64,000 bases of DNA. Source: Streptomyces sp. YS415. GTDB lineage: Bacteria > Actinomycetota > Actinomycetes > Streptomycetales > Streptomycetaceae. The DNA lies in NCBI RefSeq assembly GCF_023544665.1, contig NZ_JAMJFL010000025.1, positions 1-64,000 of the forward strand. Direction: 5' to 3'. Positions 31,608 to 39,241 of the stretch are shown piece after piece. Every line of letters starts with the position of its first letter. The stretch's first letter is position 1. Below the pieces are notes generated by a model. The model saw only the letters and a program-made list of their open reading frames with translations, was not told where the DNA came from and searched no databases. Both the position numbers and the translations under genes were made by a program.

Positions 31608-32609
31608 TCACATCTTCGCCAGGATGTCGACCGAGAAGACCAGCGTGGAGTCCTTCTTGATGCCGCTGCCCTGCGGGGGGTTGTCGCCGTAACCGAGGTC
31701 CGGCGGGATGACGACGAGGACACGGCTGCCGACCTTCTTGCCGGTCAGACCCTGCGCCCAGCCCTTGACGACCTGCTGGAGCGAGAAGGAGGCGAGCTGC
31801 TTGTTGGTGTAGGTGGCGTCGAACTCCTTGCCGCCGTCCCACAGCACGCCCTTGTACTGCACCAGCACGCTGTCCTCGGCGCCGACCTTCTCGCCGTCGC
31901 CTTCCAGGACGTAGCTCGCCACCAGCTTCGTCGGCGCGTCGGTGTCCGGGACCTCGATGGAGGGCGCCTTGCCGTCGGTGTTGGTGCCGACCTTGGGCAG
32001 GTCCACGCTGTCCTGGGCGACCTCGGTGCCCTTGGCGGAGCTCTTGGCGTTGAAGGTGCCCTGCACGTCCACCACGAAGACCAGCGTGTCGGTGCCCTTG
32101 ATGCCCGCCTGGCTGTTGCCCTGCGTGCCGTAGCCCCAGGTCGGGGGGACGGCCATCTGCACGCGGCTGCCGACCTTCTTGCCGGCCAGGGCGTAGCGCC
32201 AGCCGTCGATGATGCTGCCCTGGGCGAGCTGGATGACCAGCGGGGTCTTGCGGTCGTAGGAGTTGTCGAAGACCTTCGCCGTGGCCCAGACCTGGCCGAG
32301 GTAGTTGGCCTGGACGTAGTCGTTCTCCGCGACGGTGCCGCCGTTGCCCGCGATCACCGTCTTGACGGCGAGGTCCTTCGACGGGTCGCCGCTGCCCTTG
32401 GCGATGGTCGGCTTCTCGCCGAGCTTCGTGCCCGCGGTGATCGCCGGCAACGGGCCGTCCACGATCTTCGGCGACGGCGCGGCCGACGGCTGGGAGGCCG
32501 AGGGTGACGGGCTGTCGCTCGCCTCGCTCGATCCGGAATCCTCGTCCCCGCATGCGGCGAGCGTGGCGAGTCCGGCGGGTACGGCAATGAGAAGTGAGCG
32601 TCGGCGCAC
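31608..32609 (-). CDS. Lipoprotein with two tandem FKBP domains
   Basis: A 333-residue exported lipoprotein. The signal peptide ends in the lipobox LAAC (about residue 20), then a Ser/Pro linker, then two FKBP domains (about 80-185 and 225-333), both with a GYG-type pocket motif (PPTWGYGTQG, PPDLGYGDNPP). It presumably assists folding of proteins emerging from the Sec pathway on the outer face of the membrane. The GTG start at 32609 gives a proper n-region (MRRRS) and has GAGG 8 nt upstream. Confidence 0.93.
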   Translation of the reverse strand: MRRRSLLIAVPAGLATLAACGDEDSGSSEASDSPSPSASQPSAAPSPKIVDGPLPAITAGTKLGEKPTIAKGSGDPSKDLAVKTVIAGNGGTVAENDYVQANYLGQVWATAKVFDNSYDRKTPLVIQLAQGSIIDGWRYALAGKKVGSRVQMAVPPTWGYGTQGNSQAGIKGTDTLVFVVDVQGTFNAKSSAKGTEVAQDSVDLPKVGTNTDGKAPSIEVPDTDAPTKLVASYVLEGDGEKVGAEDSVLVQYKGVLWDGGKEFDATYTNKQLASFSLQQVVKGWAQGLTGKKVGSRVLVVIPPDLGYGDNPPQGSGIKKDSTLVFSVDILAKM

Positions 32610-32672
32610 GGTGGGGGCCTCGTAATCGGTCGATCTTGTAGATGGCGTGCGCGCAACTCTACGGCGTGAGAA

Positions 32673-32701
32673 GGGCGCCGTACGGGAAACGTACGGCGCC
32701 C
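32673..32701 (-). terminator. Terminator after pafA
   Basis: GGGCGCCGTACG and CGTACGGCGCCC form a perfect 12-bp stem with a GGAAA loop, 37 bp past the pafA stop. Confidence 0.85.
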
Positions 32702-32737
32702 GCGTTGCGTTCCGGCACAGCGGCCGGAACGCGTCGC

Positions 32738-34099
32738 TCACATACCGGCGATCAGTTTCTCCACCCGGTCGTCCACGGAACGGAACGGGTCCTTGCACAA
32801 CACGGTCCGCTGAGCCTGGTCGTTGAGCTTGAGGTGGACCCAGTCGACGGTGAAGTCCCGGCGCTGTTCCTGGGCCCTGCGGATGAAGTCGCCGCGCAAC
32901 CGGGCCCGAGTGGTCTGCGGCGGAACGGACTTGCCTTCGAAGATCTTCAAGTCGTTGCAGATCCGGGCTGCTTGACCCTTCTTCTCCAGCAGGTAGTACA
33001 GGCCACGACGGCGGTGGATGTCGTGGTAGGCGAGGTCTATCTGCGCGACCCGCGGATGCGACATGGTCATGTTGTTCTTGGCGCGGTAGCGCTCGATGAG
33101 CTGGTACTTCATGACCCAGTCGATCTCGGTGCCGATGCGGTCGAGGTCCTCGGACTCGATCGAGTCCAGCGTGCGGCCCCACAGCTCCAGCACCTGCTCG
33201 ACGGTGCCGGTGCGGATCCCGCGGCGCTCGCAGAAGTCCACGGCCTTCTCGTAGTACTCCCGCTGCACCTCCAGCGCGGAGGCCTCCCGGCCGCTGGCCA
33301 GCCGCACCTTGCGGCGGCCGGTGATGTCATGGCTGACCTCGCGGATCGCCCGGATCGGGTTCTCCAGGGTCAGGTCCCGCATCACCGTGCCCGCCTCGAT
33401 CATGCGCAGCACCAGGTCGGTGGCGCCGACCTTGAGCAGCATGGTCGTCTCGGACATGTTCGAGTCGCCCACGATGACGTGCAGCCGGCGGTAGCGCTCG
33501 GCGTCGGCGTGCGGTTCGTCGCGGGTGTTGATGATGGGCCGGGAGCGGGTCGTCGCCGAGGAGACACCCTCCCAGATGTGCTCGGCGCGCTGGCTCACGC
33601 AGTACACGGCCCCGCGCGGGGTCTGCAGCACCTTGCCCGCCCCGCACAGCAGCTGGCGCGTGACCAGGAACGGAATGAGGATGTCCGCGAGCCGGGAGAA
33701 CTCCCCGTGCCGGGCGACGAGATAGTTCTCGTGGCACCCGTAGGAGTTGCCGGCCGAGTCGGTGTTGTTCTTGAAGAGGTAGACGTCGCCCGCGATTCCT
33801 TCCTCGTGCAGGCGTCGTTCCGCGTCTACCAGTAGCCCTTCCAGAATGCGTTCGCCGGCCTTGTCGTGGGTGACCAGCTCGGTCACGTTGTCACATTCGG
33901 GTGTCGCGTATTCCGGATGTGAGCCCACGTCGAGATAGAGGCGGGCGCCGTTCCGCAGGAAGACATTGCTGCTGCGGCCCCATGACACGACACGGCGGAA
34001 GAGGTACCGCGCCACCTCGTCAGGCGACAGGCGGCGCTGTCCCCTGAACGTGCACGTGACGCCGTACTCGTTCTCCAGCCCGAAAATGCGGCGGTCCAT
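32738..34099 (-). CDS. pafA: Pup--protein ligase PafA
   Basis: A 453-residue carboxylate-amine ligase of the glutamine synthetase superfamily. It attaches Pup's C-terminal Glu to substrate lysines using ATP. The start MDRRIFGLENEYGV carries metal-binding Glu residues, and Asp57 in RLYLDVGSHPEYATPE is the catalytic base position. It lacks the Dop loop, which distinguishes it from Dop. The ATG at 34099 has no ribosome binding site; a TAATGT hexamer 6 nt upstream suggests a leaderless message. It is separated from prcA by the MFS/LacI pair. Confidence 0.96.
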   Translation of the reverse strand: MDRRIFGLENEYGVTCTFRGQRRLSPDEVARYLFRRVVSWGRSSNVFLRNGARLYLDVGSHPEYATPECDNVTELVTHDKAGERILEGLLVDAERRLHEEGIAGDVYLFKNNTDSAGNSYGCHENYLVARHGEFSRLADILIPFLVTRQLLCGAGKVLQTPRGAVYCVSQRAEHIWEGVSSATTRSRPIINTRDEPHADAERYRRLHVIVGDSNMSETTMLLKVGATDLVLRMIEAGTVMRDLTLENPIRAIREVSHDITGRRKVRLASGREASALEVQREYYEKAVDFCERRGIRTGTVEQVLELWGRTLDSIESEDLDRIGTEIDWVMKYQLIERYRAKNNMTMSHPRVAQIDLAYHDIHRRRGLYYLLEKKGQAARICNDLKIFEGKSVPPQTTRARLRGDFIRRAQEQRRDFTVDWVHLKLNDQAQRTVLCKDPFRSVDDRVEKLIAGM

Positions 34100-34105
34100 G
34101 ACTGA

Positions 34106-34111
34106 ACATTA
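34106..34111 (-). promoter_or_regulatory. Leaderless-type -10 element for pafA
   Basis: TAATGT on the minus strand, 6 nt before the pafA ATG. Its first three bases are the TAA stop codon of the upstream MFS gene, so promoter and stop codon share sequence. Confidence 0.45.
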
Positions 34112-35368
34112 CGCCCGATCCCCTGTGCTGAAACGGGGTTCGACGGCACGGTTTGGATCATTTTCCGATGAAGCCGCAATCACCGCCCCCTGCCCGGACG
34201 CTGCCAGGACCCGCCCGGTGGCCAGCAGGACCAGCAGGGACACGCCTCCCGCGGCCCCCGGAACGGCGAAGCCCCACAGGGCCCCACCGGCCTCGACGAC
34301 CGGGCCGGTGAGCCCTGTTCCGACCGACGCGCCGACGGTGAACGTGGTCACGAGCCAGGAGAAGGCCTCGGTGACCGTCCCGCGGGGAGCGTGCCGGTCG
34401 ACGAGCACAAACGCACAAGCGATACAGGGCGCGAGGAACACACCCGACAGCAGCGTCAGCAGCACCATGGGAACCGTGTCCGGCATCAGCAACAGCGGCA
34501 GGTAGCACACCGCCAGAAGGGCCGTCAGGACCGCCAGTCGCCGCGCGGGTTCCCCCGCCCACTGCCGGGCCCCGTACACGGTGCCGCCGATCAGCGCGCC
34601 CAGCCCCAGCGCCGCCATCAGCCAGCCGTACACCGCGTCACCGCCGTGATCGTCCGCGTACGGCACCGAAGCGACCGTGATGGAGCCCAGCGCGATGCCG
34701 ACGAACAGGAACGCGGCCAGCAGCGCCAGCAGTCCGGGCGAGCGCAGCGCGCCCAGCCAGTGCGCCTCGCGCGGCGCCGAACGCCACGCGCGCGAGGGCG
34801 GCGAGACGACCACGGAGAGCGCGCCGAGGACACCGATCACGTTCAGCACGAGCAGCGCCGCCTGCGCGGACCACAGCGCCGTGCACAGCGTCACCAGCAA
34901 CGGTCCGACGGTGAACATCACTTCCTGCGCCACGGCGTCCATGGCGTACGCCGTGTGCACCTGCCCCTCCTTGGGCAGGACCGAGGGCCACAGCGCCCGC
35001 AGTCCGCCCTCCAGCGGCGGCGTGAACAGACCGGCGGCGGCGACCGCCGCGTAGGCGAGCGGCAGCGGCCCGATGCCCGCGAAGGCGAATGCGGCCATCG
35101 CGAGCGCCGACACGACCGCGGACGGCAGCTGCACCCGCGGCTGCCCGTGCAGGTCGACCAGCCTGCCGAGCAGCGGCTGCCCCACGGCGTTGGCGACGCC
35201 GTAGACCGCGGCCAGCGCCCCGGCGAGGCTGTAGCTGCCGCCCTCGGCGCGCACGAACAGCACGATCGCGATGGCGGCGGTGGCGTTCGGCAGCCGGCCC
35301 ACCAGCGTGCCGACGAGCAGCCGCGTGGCGTGCCTCGCCCTGAGGATCTCCAGGTATCCCGCGGCCAT
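34109..35368 (-). CDS. Major facilitator superfamily transporter
   Basis: A 419-residue protein with about twelve hydrophobic segments. It has MFS-like LLGRLVDLHGQPRVQLP after helix 2. The fold suggests proton-driven export or uptake of a small molecule; the substrate is unknown. The ATG at 35368 is preferred because GAGGAG lies 9 nt upstream; an ATG at 35395 is possible but lacks a site. It is divergent from a LacI-family regulator with a strong inverted repeat in between, implying local control. It interrupts the otherwise proteasome-related gene order between pafA and prcA. Confidence 0.9.
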   Translation of the reverse strand: MAAGYLEILRARHATRLLVGTLVGRLPNATAAIAIVLFVRAEGGSYSLAGALAAVYGVANAVGQPLLGRLVDLHGQPRVQLPSAVVSALAMAAFAFAGIGPLPLAYAAVAAAGLFTPPLEGGLRALWPSVLPKEGQVHTAYAMDAVAQEVMFTVGPLLVTLCTALWSAQAALLVLNVIGVLGALSVVVSPPSRAWRSAPREAHWLGALRSPGLLALLAAFLFVGIALGSITVASVPYADDHGGDAVYGWLMAALGLGALIGGTVYGARQWAGEPARRLAVLTALLAVCYLPLLLMPDTVPMVLLTLLSGVFLAPCIACAFVLVDRHAPRGTVTEAFSWLVTTFTVGASVGTGLTGPVVEAGGALWGFAVPGAAGGVSLLVLLATGRVLAASGQGAVIAASSENDPNRAVEPRFSTGDRA

Positions 35369-35402
35369 GTTCGCCCACTCCTCGCCGTGACCCATGAGGT
35401 TT

Positions 35403-35429
35403 TACGTATAACGTCCTTCGTCATACGTA
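35403..35429. promoter_or_regulatory. Operator-like inverted repeat between MFS and LacI genes
   Basis: TACGTAT-N13-ATACGTA is a perfect 7-bp inverted repeat; including the inner ACG/CGT bases, the arms match at 10 of 11 positions. It ends 2 bp before the LacI ATG and overlaps both likely promoters (a TAACGT hexamer at 35409-35414). It is the natural binding site for the adjacent LacI-family protein. Confidence 0.7.
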
Positions 35430-35431
35430 CC

Positions 35432-36490
35432 ATGTGCGCTGTTCACACGTCCAGACGAAAGCGCAGGCCCACGGTGGTACGAGGCAGTACGCGCCCCACG
35501 AGCCGTGACGTCGCCCACGCCGCGGGCGTCTCGCAGGCCGCGGTCTCCCTCGTGCTCGGCGACAAATGGCGCGGCCGGGTCTCCGAAGCCACCGCCGAAC
35601 GGGTCCGCCAGGCCGCCCGCGAGCTCGGCTACCGGCCCAACCTCGCCGCCCGCAATCTCCGCCTCGGCCGCACCCGCACGGTCCTGCTGGTCGTCCCGGC
35701 GCTCACCACCGAGTTCTTCGCCGGTGTCTACACCGGCGCCGCCCGCGTCGCCGCCGCCCACGGCTTCGGCGTCGTCCTGTACCCCTCCCCCGAAGGCATC
35801 GGCCCCGCCCGCGACCCCTTCGCCTCCGCCCAGGCCGCCCTCGACGGCGTCATCGCCTCCTCCATGGCCGCCGACGCCCTCACCGACATCCGCGGCGACC
35901 AGCTGCCCCTGGTCATGCTCGACAGCGACCCGGCCGGCAGCCTCGGCGCGGCCACCGTCAACCTCGACATCGCCGACGGCGTGCGCCAGATCGCCGACCA
36001 CCTGCTGGGCCTCGGCCACCGCCGCTTCCTGCACCTCGCTGCGGACGTGCCCTCCTGGACCTTCGAGGTCCGCGCCCGCGAACTGCACGCCCGCGTGGCC
36101 GCCGTCCCGGGCGCCGCACTGACGACGGCACCCGCGCCCATCTCGATCGAGGGCGCCCAGCGCGCCGCCGAGACCGCCCTCGCCGCGCCCGGCCCCCGCC
36201 CCACCGCCCTGGTCTGCGACGACGACAAACTCGCCGCCGGCGCCTACAAGGCGGCCCGACGCCTCGGCCTGCGCATCCCCGAGGACCTCTCGGTCACCGG
36301 CCTGGACGACCTCGCCCTCGCCACCGCCATCGACCCGGAGCTGACGACCGTCCGGCTGGACGCCGAGCTCTTCGGGGAACGCGGCATGCAAGCCCTCCTC
36401 GCCGTCCTGGACGGCCGGGAACCCGAGGCGGGCGACATCCCCGTGGAACTGGTCGTACGGGGCTCCACGGCCCCGCCGCGCGCCTCCTGA
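35432..36490 (+). CDS. LacI-family transcriptional regulator
   Basis: A 352-residue repressor. After a basic leader, the LacI HTH reads SRDVAHAAGVSQAAVSLVL (about 24-42), with the hinge helix LGYRPNLAARNLR, then a periplasmic-binding-like effector domain (about 80-345). The ATG at 35432 is the first in-frame start after the operator; initiation further in (for example GTG at 35475) is possible since the leader is unusual. It is divergent from the MFS gene, its probable target together with itself. Convergent with prcA across a shared terminator. Confidence 0.88.
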   Translation: MCAVHTSRRKRRPTVVRGSTRPTSRDVAHAAGVSQAAVSLVLGDKWRGRVSEATAERVRQAARELGYRPNLAARNLRLGRTRTVLLVVPALTTEFFAGVYTGAARVAAAHGFGVVLYPSPEGIGPARDPFASAQAALDGVIASSMAADALTDIRGDQLPLVMLDSDPAGSLGAATVNLDIADGVRQIADHLLGLGHRRFLHLAADVPSWTFEVRARELHARVAAVPGAALTTAPAPISIEGAQRAAETALAAPGPRPTALVCDDDKLAAGAYKAARRLGLRIPEDLSVTGLDDLALATAIDPELTTVRLDAELFGERGMQALLAVLDGREPEAGDIPVELVVRGSTAPPRAS

Positions 36491-36496
36491 GACACC

Positions 36497-36528
36497 CCTG
36501 CCCCGGCCGAGGGATCGGCCGGGGCAGG
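36497..36528. terminator. Bidirectional terminator between LacI and prcA
   Basis: CCTGCCCCGGCCGA and TCGGCCGGGGCAGG form a perfect 14-bp stem with a GGGA loop, between two convergent stop codons. Confidence 0.88.
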
Positions 36529-36565
36529 TACTGCGGGTCAGGCAGGAGGGATCAGCCGGGCGGAA

Positions 36566-37321
36566 TCACTCCTCGTCGGAGTCGTCCGGGCCGTCCGCGC
36601 TCTCGGCCTCGGTGGACGCGCCGCCGACCTCCAGCAGCCGGCCGAGCTGACGGCCGACGATGCGCTTGAACTTGCGCTTCTGCGGACGCGTCCGGTCCAG
36701 CACCGCCACCTCGAGCCGCTCCGTGGGGATCTCCCGCTGCGAGCCGTTGGACTCCCGGGACAGCGCCTGCACGGCCAGCTTCAGCGCCTCCGCCAGCGTC
36801 ATGCCGTCCTGGTGCCGCTGGTCCAGGTAGGTGCTGATCAGCTCGGCGTTGCCACCGACGGCCACCGAACCGTGCTCGTCGACGATCGAGCCGTCGTGCG
36901 GCAGCCGGTAGATCTGGTCGCCCTCGGGCGTCTCCCCGACCTCCGCGACGACGAGCTCCACCTCGTACGGCTTCTCCGCCGCGGAGGAGAAGATCGTGCC
37001 CAGCGTCTGCGCGTAGACGTTCGCCAGACCGCGCGCCGTCACGTCGTCCCGGTCGTAGGTGTAGCCCCGCAGGTCGGCGTAGCGCACACCGCCGATCCGC
37101 AGGTTCTCGTACTCGTTGTACTTGCCGGCGGCCGCGAAGCCGATCCGGTCGTAGATCTCGCTGAACTTGTGCAGCGCGCGGGACGGGTTCTCACCGACGA
37201 ACACGATGCCGTCGGCATACTGCAGCACGACCAGGCTGCGACCGCGTGCGATGCCCTTGCGGGCGTACTCCGCCCGGTCGGCCATGGCCTGCTGGGGGGA
37301 GACATAGAACGGCGTCGACAC
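36566..37321 (-). CDS. prcA: 20S proteasome alpha subunit PrcA
   Basis: A 251-residue alpha subunit. The N-terminal gate segment MSTPFYVSPQQAMADRAEYA and RGRSLVVLQYADGIVFVGEN are characteristic. It builds the outer heptameric rings and docks Mpa/Arc. It lacks the N-terminal catalytic Thr, as expected. The C-terminus is acidic (DGPDDSDEE). It is 60 bp downstream of prcB on the same strand and ends at a strong terminator. Confidence 0.97.
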   Translation of the reverse strand: MSTPFYVSPQQAMADRAEYARKGIARGRSLVVLQYADGIVFVGENPSRALHKFSEIYDRIGFAAAGKYNEYENLRIGGVRYADLRGYTYDRDDVTARGLANVYAQTLGTIFSSAAEKPYEVELVVAEVGETPEGDQIYRLPHDGSIVDEHGSVAVGGNAELISTYLDQRHQDGMTLAEALKLAVQALSRESNGSQREIPTERLEVAVLDRTRPQKRKFKRIVGRQLGRLLEVGGASTEAESADGPDDSDEE

Positions 37322-37381
37322 CGGTTATCCGTCCCTTTCTGTCGGAGTCACAGGATCACCTTGATAAGACCGGACCGCCGC

Positions 37382-38227
37382 CTACAGCAGCGCGGCCCGC
37401 GGGCCGTCGGGCTGCTCCAGGCGCCGCTCCAGGATCGAGCGGGCGATCTCGGAGGACTCCTGGTCGGTCAGCCGGCGGAAGCCGTCCTCGGTGATCACGG
37501 TGACGATCGGGTAGATCCGGCGGGCGACATCGGGACCACCGGTCGCCGAGTCGTCGTCAGCCGCGTCGTACAGGGCCTGCACCACCAGGGTGGTCGCCTG
37601 GTCCTCGGCCAGGTCGTCCCGGTAGAGCTTCTTCATGGCGCCGCGCGCGAAGATCGAACCGGAGCCGGTGGACGCGTAGCCGTGCTCCTCGGAACGGCCG
37701 CCGGTCACGTCGTAGGAGAAGATGCGGCCCTTGCCGCGGTCCACGTCGTAGCCCGCGAAGAGCGGGACGACGGCCAGACCCTGCATGGCCATGCCCAAGT
37801 TGGAGCGGATCATGGTCGACAGCCGGTTCGCCTTGCCCTCCAGCGACAGCTGGGCGCCCTCGACCTTTTCGAAGTGCTCCAGCTCCAGCTGGAACAGCTT
37901 CACCATCTCGACGGCGAGACCGGCGGTGCCGGCGATGCCGACGGCCGAGTACTCGTCGGCGGGGAAGACCTTCTCGATGTCCCGCTGGGCGATGACATTG
38001 CCCATCGTCGCCCGCCGGTCACCGGCGAGCACGACGCCCCCGGGGAACGTCGCGGCCACAATGGTCGTCCCGTGCGGCGCCTCGATCACGCCCTGCACGG
38101 GCGGCAGTTGCCGCTTGCCGGGCAGCATTTCGGGCTGATGCTCGGAGAGAAAGTCCATGAAGGACGAGGACCCGGGCGTCAGGAAGGCAGCTGGTAGACG
38201 CCCGGTGCTACGAGTGTTGGCTTCCAC
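37382..38227 (-). CDS. prcB: 20S proteasome beta subunit PrcB
   Basis: A 281-residue precursor. A propeptide of 53 residues ends at Gly53, and autocleavage exposes Thr54 (TTIVAATFPGGVVLAGDRRAT), the catalytic nucleophile. The GTG start at 38227 has AAGGA about 6 nt upstream and lies inside the 3' end of the endonuclease VII-like gene (49-bp overlap), so translation of the two is probably linked. It forms the inner catalytic rings with PrcA outside. Confidence 0.96.
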   Translation of the reverse strand: MEANTRSTGRLPAAFLTPGSSSFMDFLSEHQPEMLPGKRQLPPVQGVIEAPHGTTIVAATFPGGVVLAGDRRATMGNVIAQRDIEKVFPADEYSAVGIAGTAGLAVEMVKLFQLELEHFEKVEGAQLSLEGKANRLSTMIRSNLGMAMQGLAVVPLFAGYDVDRGKGRIFSYDVTGGRSEEHGYASTGSGSIFARGAMKKLYRDDLAEDQATTLVVQALYDAADDDSATGGPDVARRIYPIVTVITEDGFRRLTDQESSEIARSILERRLEQPDGPRAALL

Positions 38228-38784
38228 GCGATTCCTTCCACGTAAGCAGCAGCCCGCCTCATGACGTCGGGCCGATCCTTGAACTGCCCCAGTGCAGCGT
38301 TGCAGCTGAAGCACAGTACGCCACGGACCCTACCCGTCTCATGGCAGTGATCCACATGCTCAGGCAGAGCAGCCAAACATACGCAACACACCCCGCCTTG
38401 AGAGCCGATCAACTCATCACGCTCGGCTTCGGTGATGCCGTACTGCCGCTTCAGATGGCCTTGCCGGCCCTGGATCGCCCGGCACGCTTTGCAGCGCGTG
38501 GACAGACCATCGGAGGCGGTTGCATTGCGGTGCCATGCAGAGTGCGGCTTGATCTCGCCGCACGTCCGGCAGAGCTTGTGCCCGGCCGGCACCTCGGCTT
38601 TCTCCCGAACCGGCTTGCCCATGGCCTCCCGGCGCCGCCGGTAGTGCGCGGCGCTGTACTCCGCCACGCACTCCCTGCAGTGCACCTGGAGGCCATCTCT
38701 CCTATTCCTGTCGCGCGAGAATGCATCAAGCGGCCGATCCCGTCGGCACTTTCTGCACTCCTTCGCGTTCGGCTCGTCCTCCAC
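38179..38784 (-). CDS. Endonuclease VII-like HNH nuclease with duplicated zinc-binding modules
   Basis: A 201-residue protein lying between pup and prcB. Two Cys4 modules with identical spacing, C10-C13-C36-C39 and C72-C75-C98-C101, precede a recombination endonuclease VII domain with C133/C134/C136, DHCHETGRVRGVLC (145-158) and FSCN. T4 endonuclease VII resolves branched DNA; the DHCH-x(9)-C-x2-C arrangement is that of a beta-beta-alpha-metal nuclease. The GTG at 38784 follows GGGGG by 6 nt. Base composition is visibly less GC-rich than the neighbours. Its role with the Pup-proteasome is unknown. Confidence 0.9.
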   Translation of the reverse strand: MEDEPNAKECRKCRRDRPLDAFSRDRNRRDGLQVHCRECVAEYSAAHYRRRREAMGKPVREKAEVPAGHKLCRTCGEIKPHSAWHRNATASDGLSTRCKACRAIQGRQGHLKRQYGITEAERDELIGSQGGVCCVCLAALPEHVDHCHETGRVRGVLCFSCNAALGQFKDRPDVMRRAAAYVEGIAWKPTLVAPGVYQLPS

Positions 38785-38833
38785 CTCGAACCCCCGCCAC
38801 TTTCAATTCGAAGGCAAGGCCGCCAAACGACCT

Positions 38834-39052
38834 TTACTGCCCACCTTTTTGCACGAAGCTTCGCACGAAATCCTCGGCATTTTCCTCGAGTACGTCGTCG
38901 ATCTCGTCCAAGACCGAGTCGACGTCGTCGCTCAGCTTCTCCTGACGCTCCTTGAGGTCCTCGGAAGCCTGGGCCTCTGTGGCCTGCTCCTCGACCTCCT
39001 CGTTGGAGCGTGTGGCCTTCTGCTGTCCGCCGCCGGTGTCCTTGGTTGCCAT
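38834..39052 (-). CDS. pup: Prokaryotic ubiquitin-like protein Pup
   Basis: A 72-residue disordered protein tag ending in GGQ. The terminal Gln must be deamidated to Glu by Dop before PafA can ligate it. The central acidic helix (LKERQEKLSDDVDSVLDEID) is the coiled-coil segment that binds Mpa/Arc. The ATG at 39052 opens the conserved MATKDTGGGQQ. It heads a pup-nuclease-prcB-prcA run. Confidence 0.98.
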   Translation of the reverse strand: MATKDTGGGQQKATRSNEEVEEQATEAQASEDLKERQEKLSDDVDSVLDEIDDVLEENAEDFVRSFVQKGGQ

Positions 39053-39241
39053 AACCCTCACCCCGCTCAGTTCGCCCGACATGGTCGCCAGGTCGACATT
39101 CCTGCCGATCGGTGATGATCAGACCCTACAAGCCCGGTCTGACATCGGCCCCGCACTTTCCACAACGTGCGGGGGCCACCTCGATGATTCCCGGACGGCG
39201 GGATTTCCACCCTGTCCGGCTGCCTCGCCCCGGGTACCCGC

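Noticed and set aside
38944..39240. Plus-strand frames opposite pup
   Set aside because: Antisense of pup and its promoter region; Pup itself is unmistakable on the minus strand.
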